Shown one piece after another: positions 1-12,400 of a DNA stretch of 64,000 nt (positions are counted from its first letter, which is position 1; every line of letters begins with the position of its first letter). This DNA is from Chrysemys picta bellii (lineage: Eukaryota; Chordata; Testudines; Emydidae): contig NC_088798.1 in assembly GCF_011386835.1 (NCBI RefSeq), positions 3,286,001 through 3,350,000 on the forward strand, written 5' to 3'. The position numbers and the translations under genes were made by a program. The notes under the pieces were generated by a model. It did no database searches, was not told the origin of the DNA, and was given only the letters and a program-made list of their open reading frames with translations.

Positions 1-395
1 GAAACTGCTTCTGTAGTTGGATAGCCATTCACAATCTTTGTTTAATCCTGATCTGATGGTGTCAAATTTGCAAATGAACTGGAGCTCAGCAGTTTCTCTT
101 TGGGAATATTTACATTAGCGCTGAAGTTTTTTTGCTGTAAGATGGCTACCTTTACATCTGCTATTGTGTGGCCAGGGAGGCTGAAGTGTTCTCCTACAGG
201 TTTTTGTATATTGCCGTTCCTGATATCTGACTTGTGTCCATTTATCCTCTTGCGCAGTGACTGTTCAGTTTGGCCAATGTACATAGCAGAGGGGCATTGC
301 TGGCATATGATGGCATATATAACATTGGTGGACGTGTATAAAGCTGACGCACATAGATCACGTTTATCAAACTTAGACCGTGTGTTACTTTAAAA
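1..395 (-). pseudogene. Penelope-like element remnant: GIY-YIG endonuclease C-terminus
   Basis: Read on the minus strand, this encodes the C-terminal endonuclease part of a Penelope-like retroelement (PLE). The order is a CxxC-type motif (IICQQC, about 300-318), then YIGQTEQSLRKRI, which carries the GIY-YIG core and its conserved arginines, then GHKSDIRN and HFSLPGHTI, the usual second half of the domain. In vertebrate PLEs this nuclease nicks target DNA for reverse transcription. The frame is open upstream to about 393, where a TAA interrupts it. Near position 80-100 the frame shifts: the expected C-terminal tail (KFDTIRSGLNKDCEWLS) continues in another frame down to the window edge. The copy is therefore broken and truncated, and the reverse transcriptase part is absent. 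The identification of the domain is firm; the subfamily (Neptune, Poseidon or other) is not determined. Confidence 0.85.
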
Positions 396-710
396 CCACT
401 GAGCCGATTGTCTTCAAGTTTGGATTATATTTCAACCCCCAGAAGAGCTACAAAAGTAAGCGAATATATAAAAATCTGAAGTTTCTACCTTAAGAGGATT
501 GGGAATTACCCAAGTGCAAAATGTCTGAGCAGATCATACGGAGAACGTATGTTTTGATGCCTGTACAACTCCAATACAGCTCAACTGATTTTGCTCAAAC
601 TTTCCAAACCGAATTCACCTGAGACAAAGCATAGGACGCTGCAGTCCAAGAACAAGTGTAACCCATGCTTACTCTCCACGCCCTCTAGTGTCTGTGCCGC
701 ATACAGAGCT
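396..710. other. unannotated stretch
   Basis: I see no coding frame, terminal repeat or recognisable element here. It directly follows the 5' limit of the Penelope remnant and may include more of that element's decayed body. Confidence 0.4.
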
Positions 711-714
711 TGGA

Positions 715-800
715 AAAACGTGAGGAGAAGCTGTTAAAGCACCAGACTTGGACTCTGGAGACCTGGGTTCAGCTCCAAGCTCTACCATAGACTCTGCGTC
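715..800 (+). repeat. MIR / CORE-SINE fragment, tRNA-like 5' part
   Basis: The run from GTTAAAGCACCAGACTTGG through CTGGAGACCTGGGTTCAGCTCC matches the layout of the tRNA-derived head of MIR-type SINEs, including a B-box-like GGTTCAGCTCC. It continues into a TCTACCA...GCGTCACT segment like the start of the MIR core. It is diverged and lacks the 3' end. Confidence 0.6.
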
Positions 801-1350
801 ACTCCCTGATTAAACAGATTTAAACTGTTATCCCACTTTGGAACATTTGTTCTTTGATTTGCTAGATCTTGCAGGACGGCGTGTTCGGTTGTCTCCCACA
901 AAGCAGTAGCACAATCCCTTTAGTCAGGATTTATCAAGGCCCAACCATTCCCAGAATTTGGCATAGGACCCACATGCACTGCCTGACAGAAACCAAGCTC
1001 CAGAAAATGGGCTGTCTTGTTACAGCTCCGTTCTAGCCACTCTGGGATTCAGATTCATGACACCTGGGTAGCAAAGGGTCAAGTCGCTTTGCTGCTTCAC
1101 TGCCATGGCTGGGACGGAACGAGAGCCAACTGACGGGGAAATGCTGACCCAGATCCCTCTCAGCGGCACTTCAGCGTCTGTAGAAAGTCCCTCCATCACA
1201 GAGCTTAAAGTGCTCTTCTCGGAAGCGTCGCTCCTGCGTAAAAGCAGGGAAATTAGCATCTCTCCGGTGTCAAGCACGTAACCCCCTTTGTTCCATTCAA
1301 TGAGACGGTCATGTTGGACACTAGCTTGAAATGACAAGATGAGATTGATT
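801..1350. other. unannotated stretch
   Basis: Mixed-composition sequence with a 105-codon open frame on the minus strand (1020-1337) that has no recognisable domain. I see no element boundary. Confidence 0.4.
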
Positions 1351-1432
1351 TACTCACACTCACACACACACACACACAGTGTGTGTGTGTGTGTATATAT
1401 ATTATATTTATTTATTTATTTATTTATTTTGC
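1351..1432. repeat. compound microsatellite (CA)n(GT)n(TA)n(TTTA)n
   Basis: A CA run is followed at once by a GT run of similar length, then a short TA run, then TATT/TTTA tetranucleotides. The CA and GT blocks are mutual reverse complements, so they can form a hairpin. Confidence 0.95.
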
Positions 1433-1439
1433 TATTAGG

Positions 1440-4400
1440 CTGGTACGTTAAAATGTCAAGTAACTGCATAGCTACCAGGCCAATATTCTGGGAAAGCACC
1501 TTTAAGATCAATATTCGTAACTGAAGAGAAAGCCAATATATGCTGCTTCCAGAAACCCTCAGTAATTTCTGTTTGCGCGCTGGCCAACAAAGAGCGGCTG
1601 TTGGGGCGGGCAGCTTCACGGCCTCTCTCCTTCGCTCTTACAAAGCATATCATCTTACTCCATGCGCCCAGCTCCCAAGGACCCACATCTAATCAGACTA
1701 ACCCAATTTCAGATCTGCGTTTGCAGCACAACAGGCCGCTGTCCAATTACCAAGCTGACTGGAAAGCAGGCATGTAATAGTGATAAATGGACAAGAAGGC
1801 ATGCATCATATGGCTTTTCCTGGATGAGGTTGATTTGGCATCTGCTGGACTTTACCCTATCCTTTGTCATCAACCTTACAGAAGAGGGATGCTTAAACTA
1901 CCTTTACTGTCCTGCCCCTCCTTCCTCCAGAGATGCTGCTCTTCTAAGTCGGAGTTAAGGTCAATTATGGGGCAGTGTGCCGCTATCTACAGAAGGACTT
2001 GCCTCTGAATAAGCAGATGTTTTGCAGTATGCAAGACTGTCAAGACTCCCAACCTTCAGACAGACAAATACTTGGAAAAACAAATGGGAAAGAAGACATG
2101 GATATTTATGGGACTCAGCAGATGTGTCCAGGCTTAGTGGCAACCCTCAACACGAGTCATATAAACAAGGTTAACGTGACCCAAAATATTTCAGAATTTC
2201 CAGGCTGTCGCGGGAAGGTATTTTAAACTAAACTGAATCCAGGCTCCTTAGTGATTTTAATAAACACACACTGACTGCAGCTCAAGCTCATAGTGGAAAA
2301 ACCATTTGTTTTTCCATGGGGTGAAACCAATAACTAGCAATGAATAATAATTGCAGCATTGAGTGTTATTTATAACCCACTCTTGGTCACATTTCCAAGA
2401 CAGAAAACACAACAGCAACGGTCCCAGGGTTAACCTAAACCAGTCAATATTTGTAATGGATACACATGCTTTGTAGAAAGATCTCTGTGTGCGCGCGTGC
2501 AGTGAGAAAGGGAGGTTAGCAAACTCTCAGAAAGCTTTCTAGCTAATAGATCAATTGCTCCAGCCAGCTGAAATTGACAATTGCTCTGTCCCTGACCTTG
2601 CAGTTGGGAAGAAGATGGGCTCCTGAACTCATTTGCACATGACAATGCTCCAGCAAAGTGGATCGTCTGCCTCCGACAGTAATGGAGAGTACTTCTCTGT
2701 ACAGCCCTCCCAGGCTCTATTCAAACAGCACAGGGATGGCCTTTTGTTCGTCGAGTGCGAGAAAGACTCCGCTGAAGATGTCTGCAATTAAACCCACTTT
2801 TCTTGTTGCTCTTTTGATTCCCCAGGATTCACAGAGGCGCCCTAGGCAGGTGTTGCCACACAGAGAGAAAATGTGTCTTTTCAGCAAAAAACGGAAAGAG
2901 AAAAAGCTGAATCAATTGTAATTTCTCTCTGGCAAAACACAGACTCAGTGGTTAGAGATCCAATTAGAGAAGAGATGGCTCATATGAATTTCAGCCTTTT
3001 CCCTTGGAAAGCAATTTCCTCCTGTGACAAATGGATGGCGTAGGCAAAGGGGCTGCGATCTGGTGAGACCTTATCGTGCAGGTCCCTTGCATGGTGTGGG
3101 AGGCCGGCCCTTTCCTCGGCTGCAAGAACCCACTTTATTTATTTTACATTTCTTTCTTTCACCCTCCCTTAACACCCAACAAAGCAAGCTCAAGATTCTC
3201 AGAGCAAATAAGCCATTAAGATAATACCTTGAGGAATTGTGTTTGTCAGCAAAACCTCAGGAGAGTAACAAAGGGATGAGGCTGAATTAGAAGGGTTCTG
3301 TTAGAATGTTATCCAACGGGCAGCGGAACAGGCAGCACCTACCAACTTTACACGGGTGTACACACACACGCACACGGGCCCAATAAACAGGAAGCACAAA
3401 CGATTGCAGACCTAAGAGAGAGACTGCAATCCGGGGGGAGGGCCGCATAGGTAAGAAATTTACACTGCAGCTTTAAACGGAGAAGATGTAAGTAGACTTG
3501 TTTGTGCTAGAGGTCATGGTAAGCTTCTCTGAGCAGCTGAGTAAGCTGGAGGGACGCTTTCCTGGCCATCTGCTCCTATCCCAGAACACCTCCTGCAAAT
3601 CAAGAGTCAATCCGCTGGTTTCTCTTCCTGTTAACCTCTAATCAGCCACAAGGGCCCTTCTCTGCTTTGCTCTTTATCTGCGCCAGCTAATGCGTGAAGT
3701 GGCCTTCGCTTCCCATCTGTTCCAGCATTAGTAGAGTTAAAGAACAATGAAGCTTTCCTGTCCCGAGCATTCACATACACAGATGCCCTTGTATTAACTC
3801 AATTTTCCAGTGTTTCCCACTATTATCCATACAAGATTTTTGGTGTTTGTTTATTTAGAAGCCTGAAACCGAGCTTTTCTTTTCTCTCCAGGCCTTAGAA
3901 GCTTTTCAATGAAGTCTGTACGCCAGGACAATGTTACACGTCAATGACATTTTCCCAGAAAATTCAAAGTGAAGATCGAATTCAGATTGTTCCCTTATCT
4001 TGCCCAACCCCCAGGTTCTTGGTTGTCTGTTAAAAATCTGGGATGTCTCTCCTTCCCCCACCCCCCCAAAATCTCCTGCATCACCCAGAACATCCATCAG
4101 TCGTCCTGTAGACAAATGGATTTTTAATCTGCCCAGACGTGCAAATCAGATGGTCTCCTGCTAAGATGACATAGATTTGTAAGAGTGTTTGGAAGGAAAA
4201 AAATTCAACAAAAACCTAACAAAACCTTGGCTGCACAATGGATTTCCTTTCCTAATTTCAAGCCTGATGAACTGCATCAGAATATCTGCTTTGCAGTAGT
4301 ACAGACAATACAGAGAATTTGGACAAAGGAAAAATATAGCAAGTCTTCACTAAGGTGTATTATACGCCTGTGTAATACCTAAAAGGTGACATGCAGTCAA

Positions 4401-4900
4401 GCCTGCGTTCCATATTGCAGGACTAACATTTCTAACTCATGGTGATGTCTAATCTAAAGAACAGCAAGCCTTAATACCTAGAGAAAATAAAAACTAACGC
4501 TGGTTTGTGTAGTAAGTTTCTACAAAGAGCAGGGGAACATGGCTGCTTTGTATCAAGGCAATATAGAGGAGTGTTTGTGCTTGCAGATCACCACAGCTCA
4601 GCCTTCTCTTGGCTTTCATTAATGGATGTATCGGAAGGCTGAATGCCTAATCCAGTCTCGTAAATTCACACAAATACCTTATTCTGACATTTTTCTCAAA
4701 AGATGCAGTTGGTGCTACCCTGGTTCGCTATAAGCATTGAGAAGTCATCAATGACATTTTTTTTACCTCAGGTACGAGTTCAAGTAACCAGGTTCTGTTT
4801 TACACTGATCAAGATTGCAAAAGGGAGCAGGCCAAGTTCCAAATTTTTACTGTATGCAAGAACCCAACCCAAGAGTCACACAAAATGCCAACACACATAT
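1440..4900. other. unannotated, mostly single-copy-looking DNA
   Basis: No transposon termini or convincing exon were found. There is a short CA-rich run near 3358-3378. Parts such as 2890-3020 and 3620-3770 are balanced in composition, free of simple repeats and contain AATTA-type motifs, as conserved non-coding sequence often does, but this cannot be decided from one genome. Confidence 0.35.
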
Positions 4901-4904
4901 AGAG

Positions 4905-4994
4905 GGCCAACTCCTGAGGTGGTGTAAAATAGCATAGCTCTACTGACTTCAATGGAGCTCCCCAGATTTACACCAGTTGAGGAATCTGGCTCAC
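4905..4994. repeat. imperfect palindromic repeat, GACTTCAATGG-centred
   Basis: The left arm (GGTGGTGTAAAATAGCATAG) and the right arm (GATTTACACCAGTTGAGG) pair as an inverted repeat around TCTACTGACTTCAATGGAGC. The same architecture recurs in this window at 13803-13906, 52695-52791 and other sites. It is probably an old short foldback or MITE family; no target duplication was recognised. Confidence 0.55.
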
Positions 4995-6620
4995 AATACA
5001 GAAAAGGTTTTTAATTAGAAACGGCTCGTTATCAATCCATAAAATCGTTACCACTACAGCATACCTGATCTTCAGTGGGTTTGAAACCTAATGCCATTCT
5101 CCATGTGGCCTTTTTAATGTGGTGATTCATGCATATGCCACAGAACGCTTCAGTACTACAAAAAATCATCCCAAACGCTAAAGCAAAGCGCCTACCCATG
5201 TCTGATTCCTTTTCAAAAACAATGAAGTTGTTTTTACTGACGAGTCACATCAAGCAAAAACTAGACCCTTTTGTTAACCCAGCAAACCTGAACTGTCTGG
5301 GGTGGCAGGAATTTCAAACCCCGATCCAATTAGCACAGGGCTTTCAATTTTATTATAAAACAATTGAATCAAAGCCAGCCGCCCTGGCTGTCACTGTAAC
5401 TGAGTCACACCTGCAGTATGCAAATACGGCTCAGTAGTCCATGTTCAGATTTGCTTAGGGAATCATAGAGGGCTAAAAGCATTCAGATCTCATACAGCAG
5501 CTCAGAGGAGCTGGGGGAAAACCCCTACTGTCAGCAACTCTGTCTGAATAAAAATTGAGTTACGTCTGCATAATCCTGTTAATCGGTCATAGTCTCCTTG
5601 TACCCATTGTCCCAGTCTCCCGGTTTAAGCTCTTGTCACTATGTACCCTCTGGTAGGGAAAGAAGTTACTTCAGAGCATGGTAATGTCCTTTTCATTCCA
5701 TACACTCATTCTCATTGGTGACCTGCTTTTCGGAGACACAGCCTCCCTGCTGTGTGTGCAACTTTACCAGGCCTTTTGTTCTCTTTACAGGCTTAGATTT
5801 TGCCTCTAACCAGAGCAGTGCCTTGGTGACAGCTTGTAAGCATGGCTGAAAATGAGAGGGTTGGTCCAGAGCTGCATATGGGGATGTACAAATGGAAAAC
5901 AATTTAGAATTAAAAACACTATTAAATAAGATGTTGTCATCTTCAAATTGCAGCTGCCATTGCCAAGCTCACAAGAGTTCGGGATACGATCGTCTCTGCT
6001 GCTAGGAAAGGGAAATAACATCAACCACTGTTGCAATTCCAAATGCACTGGAAAATGCCAGCTCCACGGAACAGGATGCTGGAAAGCACTGAAGGGTCTG
6101 ATATTGCTAGACAAGAGTACAGTGTTAAATGCGCACACACAAACACACTCAAAGGAACTAGTATATGACGCAAGAGTGTGAAAGCGATGAGAAGCAGAAT
6201 TATGGGATAAATGGCACTTCTTACACACTTTGCAGGTCAACTGCACTCTGCCCACTAACGCACCTTAAGACTAATTCTGCTATTCGGAGCAACTTCCAAA
6301 GAGCTGCCTTTTAAAAAAACTAATACATACTAACCAAGCCTCCACGAAAGCCTCCTCTTCTCTCCACACACAACAAAATAAAGGGCTCAGAGGTGTACGC
6401 CCAGTAGCAGGGGAAGGGTCCAACGTATTGTGACCCGTTGGGATCAGGAAGGGGTATTGTATACCAATGAAGAGGAATGGATACCACCCTGCAGTTCCCA
6501 TATCAGACCTTAAAACAGCAGCACTTCAATGTATGGGAAAGCTCTCTGGTATAGTTTTCCTGGCCTTCCAGAAGCCTACACAGTTAGACAAGAGGCAGTT
6601 AGGCAGTCTAGATTTACAGG
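4995..6620. other. unannotated stretch
   Basis: No element was recognised. A 149-codon open frame lies on the minus strand (5806-6255), but it has a Cys/His/Phe-rich composition, no domain and no splice context that would support an exon. Confidence 0.4.
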
Positions 6621-6621
6621 A

Positions 6622-6961
6622 AGAGCTGGTCAAAATTTCTCAAAAGGAGACACTTTTTCATTTTAAAAACGCCCTTTTACAAATATGAAGAATTTTGAAA
6701 GAAAGGACTTCTTAAATATTTTGGCAACATTTTATCAAAAAATAGCAGTTACCAAAAATCCAGGTTTTGGCAAAGGAAAAATGTCACTAAGCACATGGAT
6801 AACTGTTTTCATAACATTTTGAGTAAAAATTTCAGTTCCTATTTTTCACAAATTAAGAAAAAACAAACCCCAAAATGGACATGGATCTGTTTTGAGGCCC
6901 ACAAGATGGAAACGACTGCAAAAATTTCAACATTTCTATAGATTTTTTCCCAGCCAGCTCT
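6622..6961. mobile_element. MITE with AGAGCTGG termini, family A
   Basis: The element starts AGAGCTGGTCAAAATTTCTC and ends CCCAGCCAGCTCT, so its ends are inverted repeats of one another. The interior is A/T-rich with many AAAATTT-like blocks. The copy at 26887-27292 has matching ends (AGAGCCGGTCAAAA / TTTCAACTGGCTCT) and the same interior style. No transposase is encoded. No clean target duplication is visible, so the superfamily is unassigned. Confidence 0.65.
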
Positions 6962-7139
6962 GTCACAGACAGAGCATAGTATCAAACACCTTTTTATTAT
7001 TTAAGACTCTGTGAAGTCTTTTTTCTACAATATCCATGTCACATAAAGAACAGCATGAGGTGGCCTGATTGGCCTATGTTTCAAATACACTACACTTCAC
7101 ACTCATGCTCAAGCAACCTTTATACCACTTGCCTCACCT

Positions 7140-8420
7140 CAGGGTGGATTAAAAATCGATGACTTTAAAAATAAATCAAAATATTAATTTTTAAAATTTA
7201 AATTAAATATTTTTAAAAAAACATTTAAAATCAAATTTGAAATGACGACAACCTATGGCAAGGCCTAAATTTATTTTATTTAATTAAAATTATGTTAATA
7301 GATTATAAACAATAACAACACTGGCTAAGCCCCTGGAACCAGAGTTAGGGCTGGTCTTCACTACGGAGGTAAGTCGACCTAAGTTACGCTACTCCAGCTA
7401 TGTGAATAATGTAGCTGGAGTCGACGTAGCTTAGGTCGACTGACCCCGGTGTCTTCACAGCGCTGAGTCGGCAGGAGATGCTCTCCAGTCAACTTCCCTT
7501 ACTCTTCTCGGAGAGCTGGAGTACCAGGGTCGACAGGAGAGCACTCTGCCATCGATTTAACGGGGCTTCACTAGACCCGCTAAATCGATCCCTGCTGCAT
7601 CGATTGCAGCAGCATCCATCTCCCCGGTAGTGGAGACAAGCCCTTAGTTGAAGTGCTAAACCAGCTTTTGACAGCAGAATCCTCTTCCTCAGGTGAAGAG
7701 AGAATATTTCTTCATTTCAATTTATTCTACTAGTTCAGGTCAATGACCAATTCGTTCAATGGGAGCTAAGAAAGCAGAAAAGCTTGTTTTCCTCTTCCAG
7801 TCTATGAATAAAAACTACATATGAGAGGATGAGATCTACTAGCTCTAAAATCTTGAAGGACATGGTGACCAGAAACAACCAGTTCAATTCACTAACTACA
7901 GGTGGCACTTCCTTAGTTTAATACATCAGTTAGTTTTAAATGCAAGGCATGTTTTGAAAAACTTTTTGATAATCTTTCTTATGTATCCAACACATTTAAT
8001 TAATTATGGGGCATTTTTAATTGAATTTGAATTTCCATCAAAATAGAGCTTGAAACCAATCACAAGTAAAAAATTAATCAAGTAAATTAGACATGTATCA
8101 TTCACCATTTTCTAACATAGTAAATATGCAAAAATTAAGAATCTGAATAAATGTAAATTAAACTATATAACTGCTTAAACAAATATGCATAGATATGGTG
8201 TATCACCCTGGTCCTCCAAAAGAGACAACAAATATAGCGTAAAGGCTGTATTTAGTTGCAAATCAACATGTGTTAATGGTTACCAACCAACGAGAATTCA
8301 TCTTTCTTTAGGAAAATACCTAAAAAGTATAAATGCAAAACACAATTAAAATCAATTATTTAAATCAAGTTACATGCTTGATTATTTAAATAAATCATTG
8401 ATTTAAATTAATCCACCCTA
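7140..8420. mobile_element. non-autonomous hAT element, 1.28 kb, with insertion
   Basis: The left end is CAGGGTGGATTAAAAATCG; the right end, read in reverse complement, is TAGGGTGGATTAATTTAAAT. The flanks carry an exact 8-bp duplication, CCTCACCT (7132-7139 and 8421-8428), the size made by hAT transposases. The subterminal parts are very A/T-rich and rich in ATTTAAAT palindromes. No transposase frame is present. A Harbinger-type MITE (7348-7643) has jumped into the left part, so the original element was about 980 bp. The last base, A instead of G, is the only departure from the hAT CAGGG/CCCTG ends. Confidence 0.85.
7348..7643. mobile_element. PIF/Harbinger-type MITE nested in the hAT element
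   Basis: It is bounded by TTA direct repeats (7345-7347 and 7644-7646), the 3-bp target typical of PIF/Harbinger. The termini are GGGCTGGTCTTCACTACGG and CCGGTAGTGGAGACAAGCCC. Inside is a long subterminal inverted repeat around AGTCGAC motifs. The 296-bp length and internal layout match the copy at 53682-53976, so both belong to one family. It has no coding capacity and would depend on a transposase from elsewhere. Confidence 0.85.
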
Positions 8421-8428
8421 CCTCACCT

Positions 8429-9353
8429 ACACTATTTTTCAATTTATATTTAGAAGATTTTGCTTTTCCTAGCTGTTAGTTTGATTTCTGCACCTTCAGT
8501 TCTCCAAAATCAGAATGAGAAAAGTGGCTCTGATGTGGTTAAAGGAATTATATAGGGGTCCTGTGCATGATTGTACCAGTCTGGATCTGGGGAAGAGGAA
8601 AGTGTGGGAGAGTGGAGAGAGAGTCATCCAAAATCTACCTTAGTCATGTGGCTAGTGAAGTCTCTGTACAACAGAGGCCTAAAAGGGAAACTATATGTCT
8701 GCTGCATGCGCACTGACCAAGGTATCCTGGTATCCCACTATACTCAAGATGAAGAAATACACCAACAGAGACCATGCGCACAACAGTTCTGAGCTGCTCA
8801 ACTGAAAGGGGTACAACCAATGTTTTCTATATCCACCAGTTAATTATCAGAGCTCTTCTAGAAGGAAATAATTTGCAATTCCACCTTCCTCACAAGCATG
8901 TGGCGCTGGCCCCTACTGGAGTCAGGATATCAGACTAGATGGAACCTAATGTGACTCAGAACAGCTAATGCAACGTTCCTCCATTCCAATGAAAGAGGGG
9001 AGTTATCAGATTTGTATACGGTGGAGATAGATTTGAACGGTCCCTTGCAATGAGAGCGAGTTGGGAAGCAGGACCATTAAAGGGAAGGCTTCATTAACAT
9101 TTCTTTTATAAAGCCCATTGATAATCAAACTATAAATATTCTCTTTGCAAGAGAACTTGGCCTAGCAGATCTCAACCAAACACTTATTTATACTTGTAAA
9201 ACCAGAAGAACTTTGAAAAAATTAGTTTGACTCACTCTGATTATGGGAGTCCCCTCCCGCCCCCCCCCCCCAAAATAAATAAAAACAAAAATGAGTGGAT
9301 TGCAAAAAAAATGAAATTCATTTCTTTATTTGAATCTGAAGGTCTGCAGCCTA
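8429..9353. other. unannotated stretch
   Basis: No termini or coding evidence. A 15-base C-rich run lies near 9255-9270. Confidence 0.4.
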
Positions 9354-9356
9354 TTA

Positions 9357-9465
9357 GGGCTGGTCTACATGGGACACAAAGTGACTTTTATCCCAGGGCA
9401 CAGTGTCAACTCGGAGAGCTATTCTGGAATAATTTATCCTGCAATTTCCCTGTGTAGACAATCGC
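9357..9465. mobile_element. short Harbinger-type MITE
   Basis: The 109-bp element starts GGGCTGGTCTACATGGG and ends CCCTGTGTAGACAATCGC, with TTA on both sides (9354-9356 and 9466-9468). Its ends resemble those at 7348 and 53682, but the interior differs, so it is probably a different or deleted subfamily. Confidence 0.7.
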
Positions 9466-9468
9466 TTA

Positions 9469-12400
9469 GTCCGTAACATGAGTGCAACTGGCTGGCAGAG
9501 TTTGTCTGGCAAATCTCCCTCTGTTAGCAGGCACTGATACTGCTGGGTGACCGCAGGCTCTGACAACTCATCAAGGCGGGTGGTGTGTTACCCCATCAGG
9601 ATAAGGAAGGTGGGAGTAGCTCTGGAGAGAAAATCTAGCTTGAGTACTTTAGAGGAAGGGCCCTAGAAGCAGCAGAGCTTGGAGAGAAGGTTTAAGCTGA
9701 ACTTTATCTTATTGTTAATTTTGGTGTTCGGAAACCCCAAACCAAAGAAGGTGGGTGAGTTTGGACTCTACATTGTGTGTGGTTCGTGTGGAGGAGGTGC
9801 TTTTCCCAACCTTCTTTCAACCAGTGAGGCAGTGCTGGAGGAGTTCTCCACGGGAAAGAGTACAGGACTGTGTCAAGAGTTTTAGATGCTCCATTCTCTA
9901 GGCTTTGAATGCCACTTCAAGGTCTGCATCCTGGTATTCCAAAACTTCCATGGAACTAGTCCAAACCACCCAAGAGACCCCGTCCTACTGTGACTTCCCA
10001 TGACAATTGCATTCTACTGGTACTATCTGCCTCAAGAGGCGGTCTTCTCAGTGCAGGAGACCACACTTTCAAACAGCTGGACCAAGTCTGTGGAATCCAC
10101 CGGAGATAAGGCCCCCAAATTTTGCCACGGTTAGAACTAACTGCAGATACACTTCTTCAGATGTGCCTTCCCGCAACAACTACTTTAAGAAAATTGCAAC
10201 GAAAATCAACAATTGCAGCTAGAGAAAGGATTTAGGCACTAGACAGGGAAAGACAATGCACCATGCGTGGTGCTAGGAGGGGCACTTGCAGTCAGCGGTG
10301 GCCGCTTTAAAGGGAGGTCTCCCAGGCTAGGATCCGAGTGCGCTCAGGGCCTCATTGCCTCCTCCATGAGGTATTTGCAGAGGCGGAGCTCCCAGGCCTC
10401 TCTGGTTGTGGATGGGAAAGACTTACAGAAAGCACAATTCACCCAGATGTGTACCTTGCCCAGACAGTCGGAGAAGGAACGAGGACAGGAGAGACAGTTC
10501 TCGAAACCCGGGATTCTGGGCTAGTGAAGGGCTGAGTCTCCCAGACCAGAGAAGTTACACACCATACTAATCGATACTACACAAACTTATTTAACTAACT
10601 CTATAAAGTACCATAAGCTATCTACAAAGCACGGAATAGCTCTCTTGGCATGCTAAGCACGAAGAAGGAACGGGGGTTCCGACTCAGGCCATGTAGCGTT
10701 AAGAGGGAACTGGAGTGGCGTCAGCCCACTCTGCCCCTTATATCCTCAGCAGGGAGATGAGGAGACGCACTACACAAATGCAGTCAACGGAGACTGCTCG
10801 GAAACACGTCCGGACACAGGGGCATGGCGCACATGTGCACCCACGTGTGGCATACACATAGGGGATCCCTCGAAGAACAACGCCTACATCACAGAAGTAT
10901 GTGCAGGGAGAACGGGGCTGACTGTGGCTGGGAAAACTGTTGCAGCACCAGCAAAATGAGACCATGAATCAGACTGGGGAGGAGTCAGCCATTTACCAAG
11001 CAAAGGACTGATTTTCACAGCAGGAAAACACACACACACAATTCGAGTGTGATGCTCTGACACAGCAGTTATGAATGAGAAATAATTCCCAAGAAGAAAG
11101 CTTCCTTCACACACATCAGGCCCCAGCCTGCAGCCGGGTGCCCTCAATTCCCATTGAAGTTAAAAGGAGTTGAGGATGCTTAGCAACGCGCAGGATCAAG
11201 CGCAAAATTAATAAGACAAACAGGCAATGGGCAGGATTCTGCAAACTACGCCGTGGCAGTCTGATCCCGCGCAATATCAAGGAGACACAAAATTCCAATG
11301 TCAGCCAACCCCATTAGAATAAAGAGCTTGGGAATCTTACCCTGCAAGATCAATGAAATTCATCACAGCAGTCACACCTAACATTCCTCCACAGAGTAAA
11401 AACCCAAACTTCAGGAGTGCACGACTAACACGGGTACTACAGAAACATCAAAAAGAAATTAGAGAGTCCCAAGCAAGGCAGTGGTTGAAGAGTTCAGCCA
11501 GTAGAGTTTGGATCACGTTTGGTTAGCAGGAAATCATCTATTTCTGCCCCCAATACACAATAACAGTGCAGGCAAACTTGACTCTCATTGCTCCAGTGTG
11601 ACCCTTCTGGCTAGCCAGGTGTGGTACTGAGGGGCTTTAAAAGTTGGAATCTTTGCCAGCCATCCCTGGTGGAAAAGAAGGCTATTGTGACAAAGCCTCA
11701 AGGAAGAAACCAGCTTCTTCTAGAGAGGAAACTTGAATTGGAGAAGTATGCGGGGGGGCTGAAACCTACTGGAATGCATCGGCTCTATTTTCTATTGAAA
11801 GGTCAATCTTACTCCATTGTGTAGCAGTCTTCAGAATAATAAAAGGCTATAAACAGATAACCAGTGAAATCTGATCCATCACTTCTTTGTGTTGGAGGCA
11901 GTTTACCGGCTGCCTCCCTAAAACTCATGTTTCTGATTAAAAACATCTGATTAACAGATTTTTGCTGGAAAACATTGTTATTCAATACACAGACTATAGT
12001 GCAGTCGCCTTCCTTTGCTTTTGGTGCAGTGCAAACATCTAAAATGACACCGCATAATGACCAGATCGATCGCTGGGCGAATATGGCTACAACACAAAAA
12101 ATAAAACAAAACATTTTTAAAAAAGTGTCGCAGACAACTAAGGAAAGAGGTTTGTCCTCGCTAGAGCCGATAAAAAAATACGCAGAAAAAGAAGAAGTGA
12201 GTTACACAGCTAAAGCAGAAACCATAAAACTGAAGGGAAGGGGGGGAAATTGTGAAGAGAGGCATTTTGCAATGTTCCCCCCCCCCCATCATTAAAATAT
12301 CCACAGTATGGCATGAAATACTTTTGGCAAGAGAAGTAGATTCTCCAACTTCCAAGCCCACAGATGTCTCTTAGTCATTAAGTCTTTTTATATATTAAAA

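Noticed and set aside
5806..6255. 149-codon minus-strand open frame with Cys/His pairs
   Set aside because: No zinc-finger spacing is maintained, there is no homology I recognise, and the opposite strand is also open.
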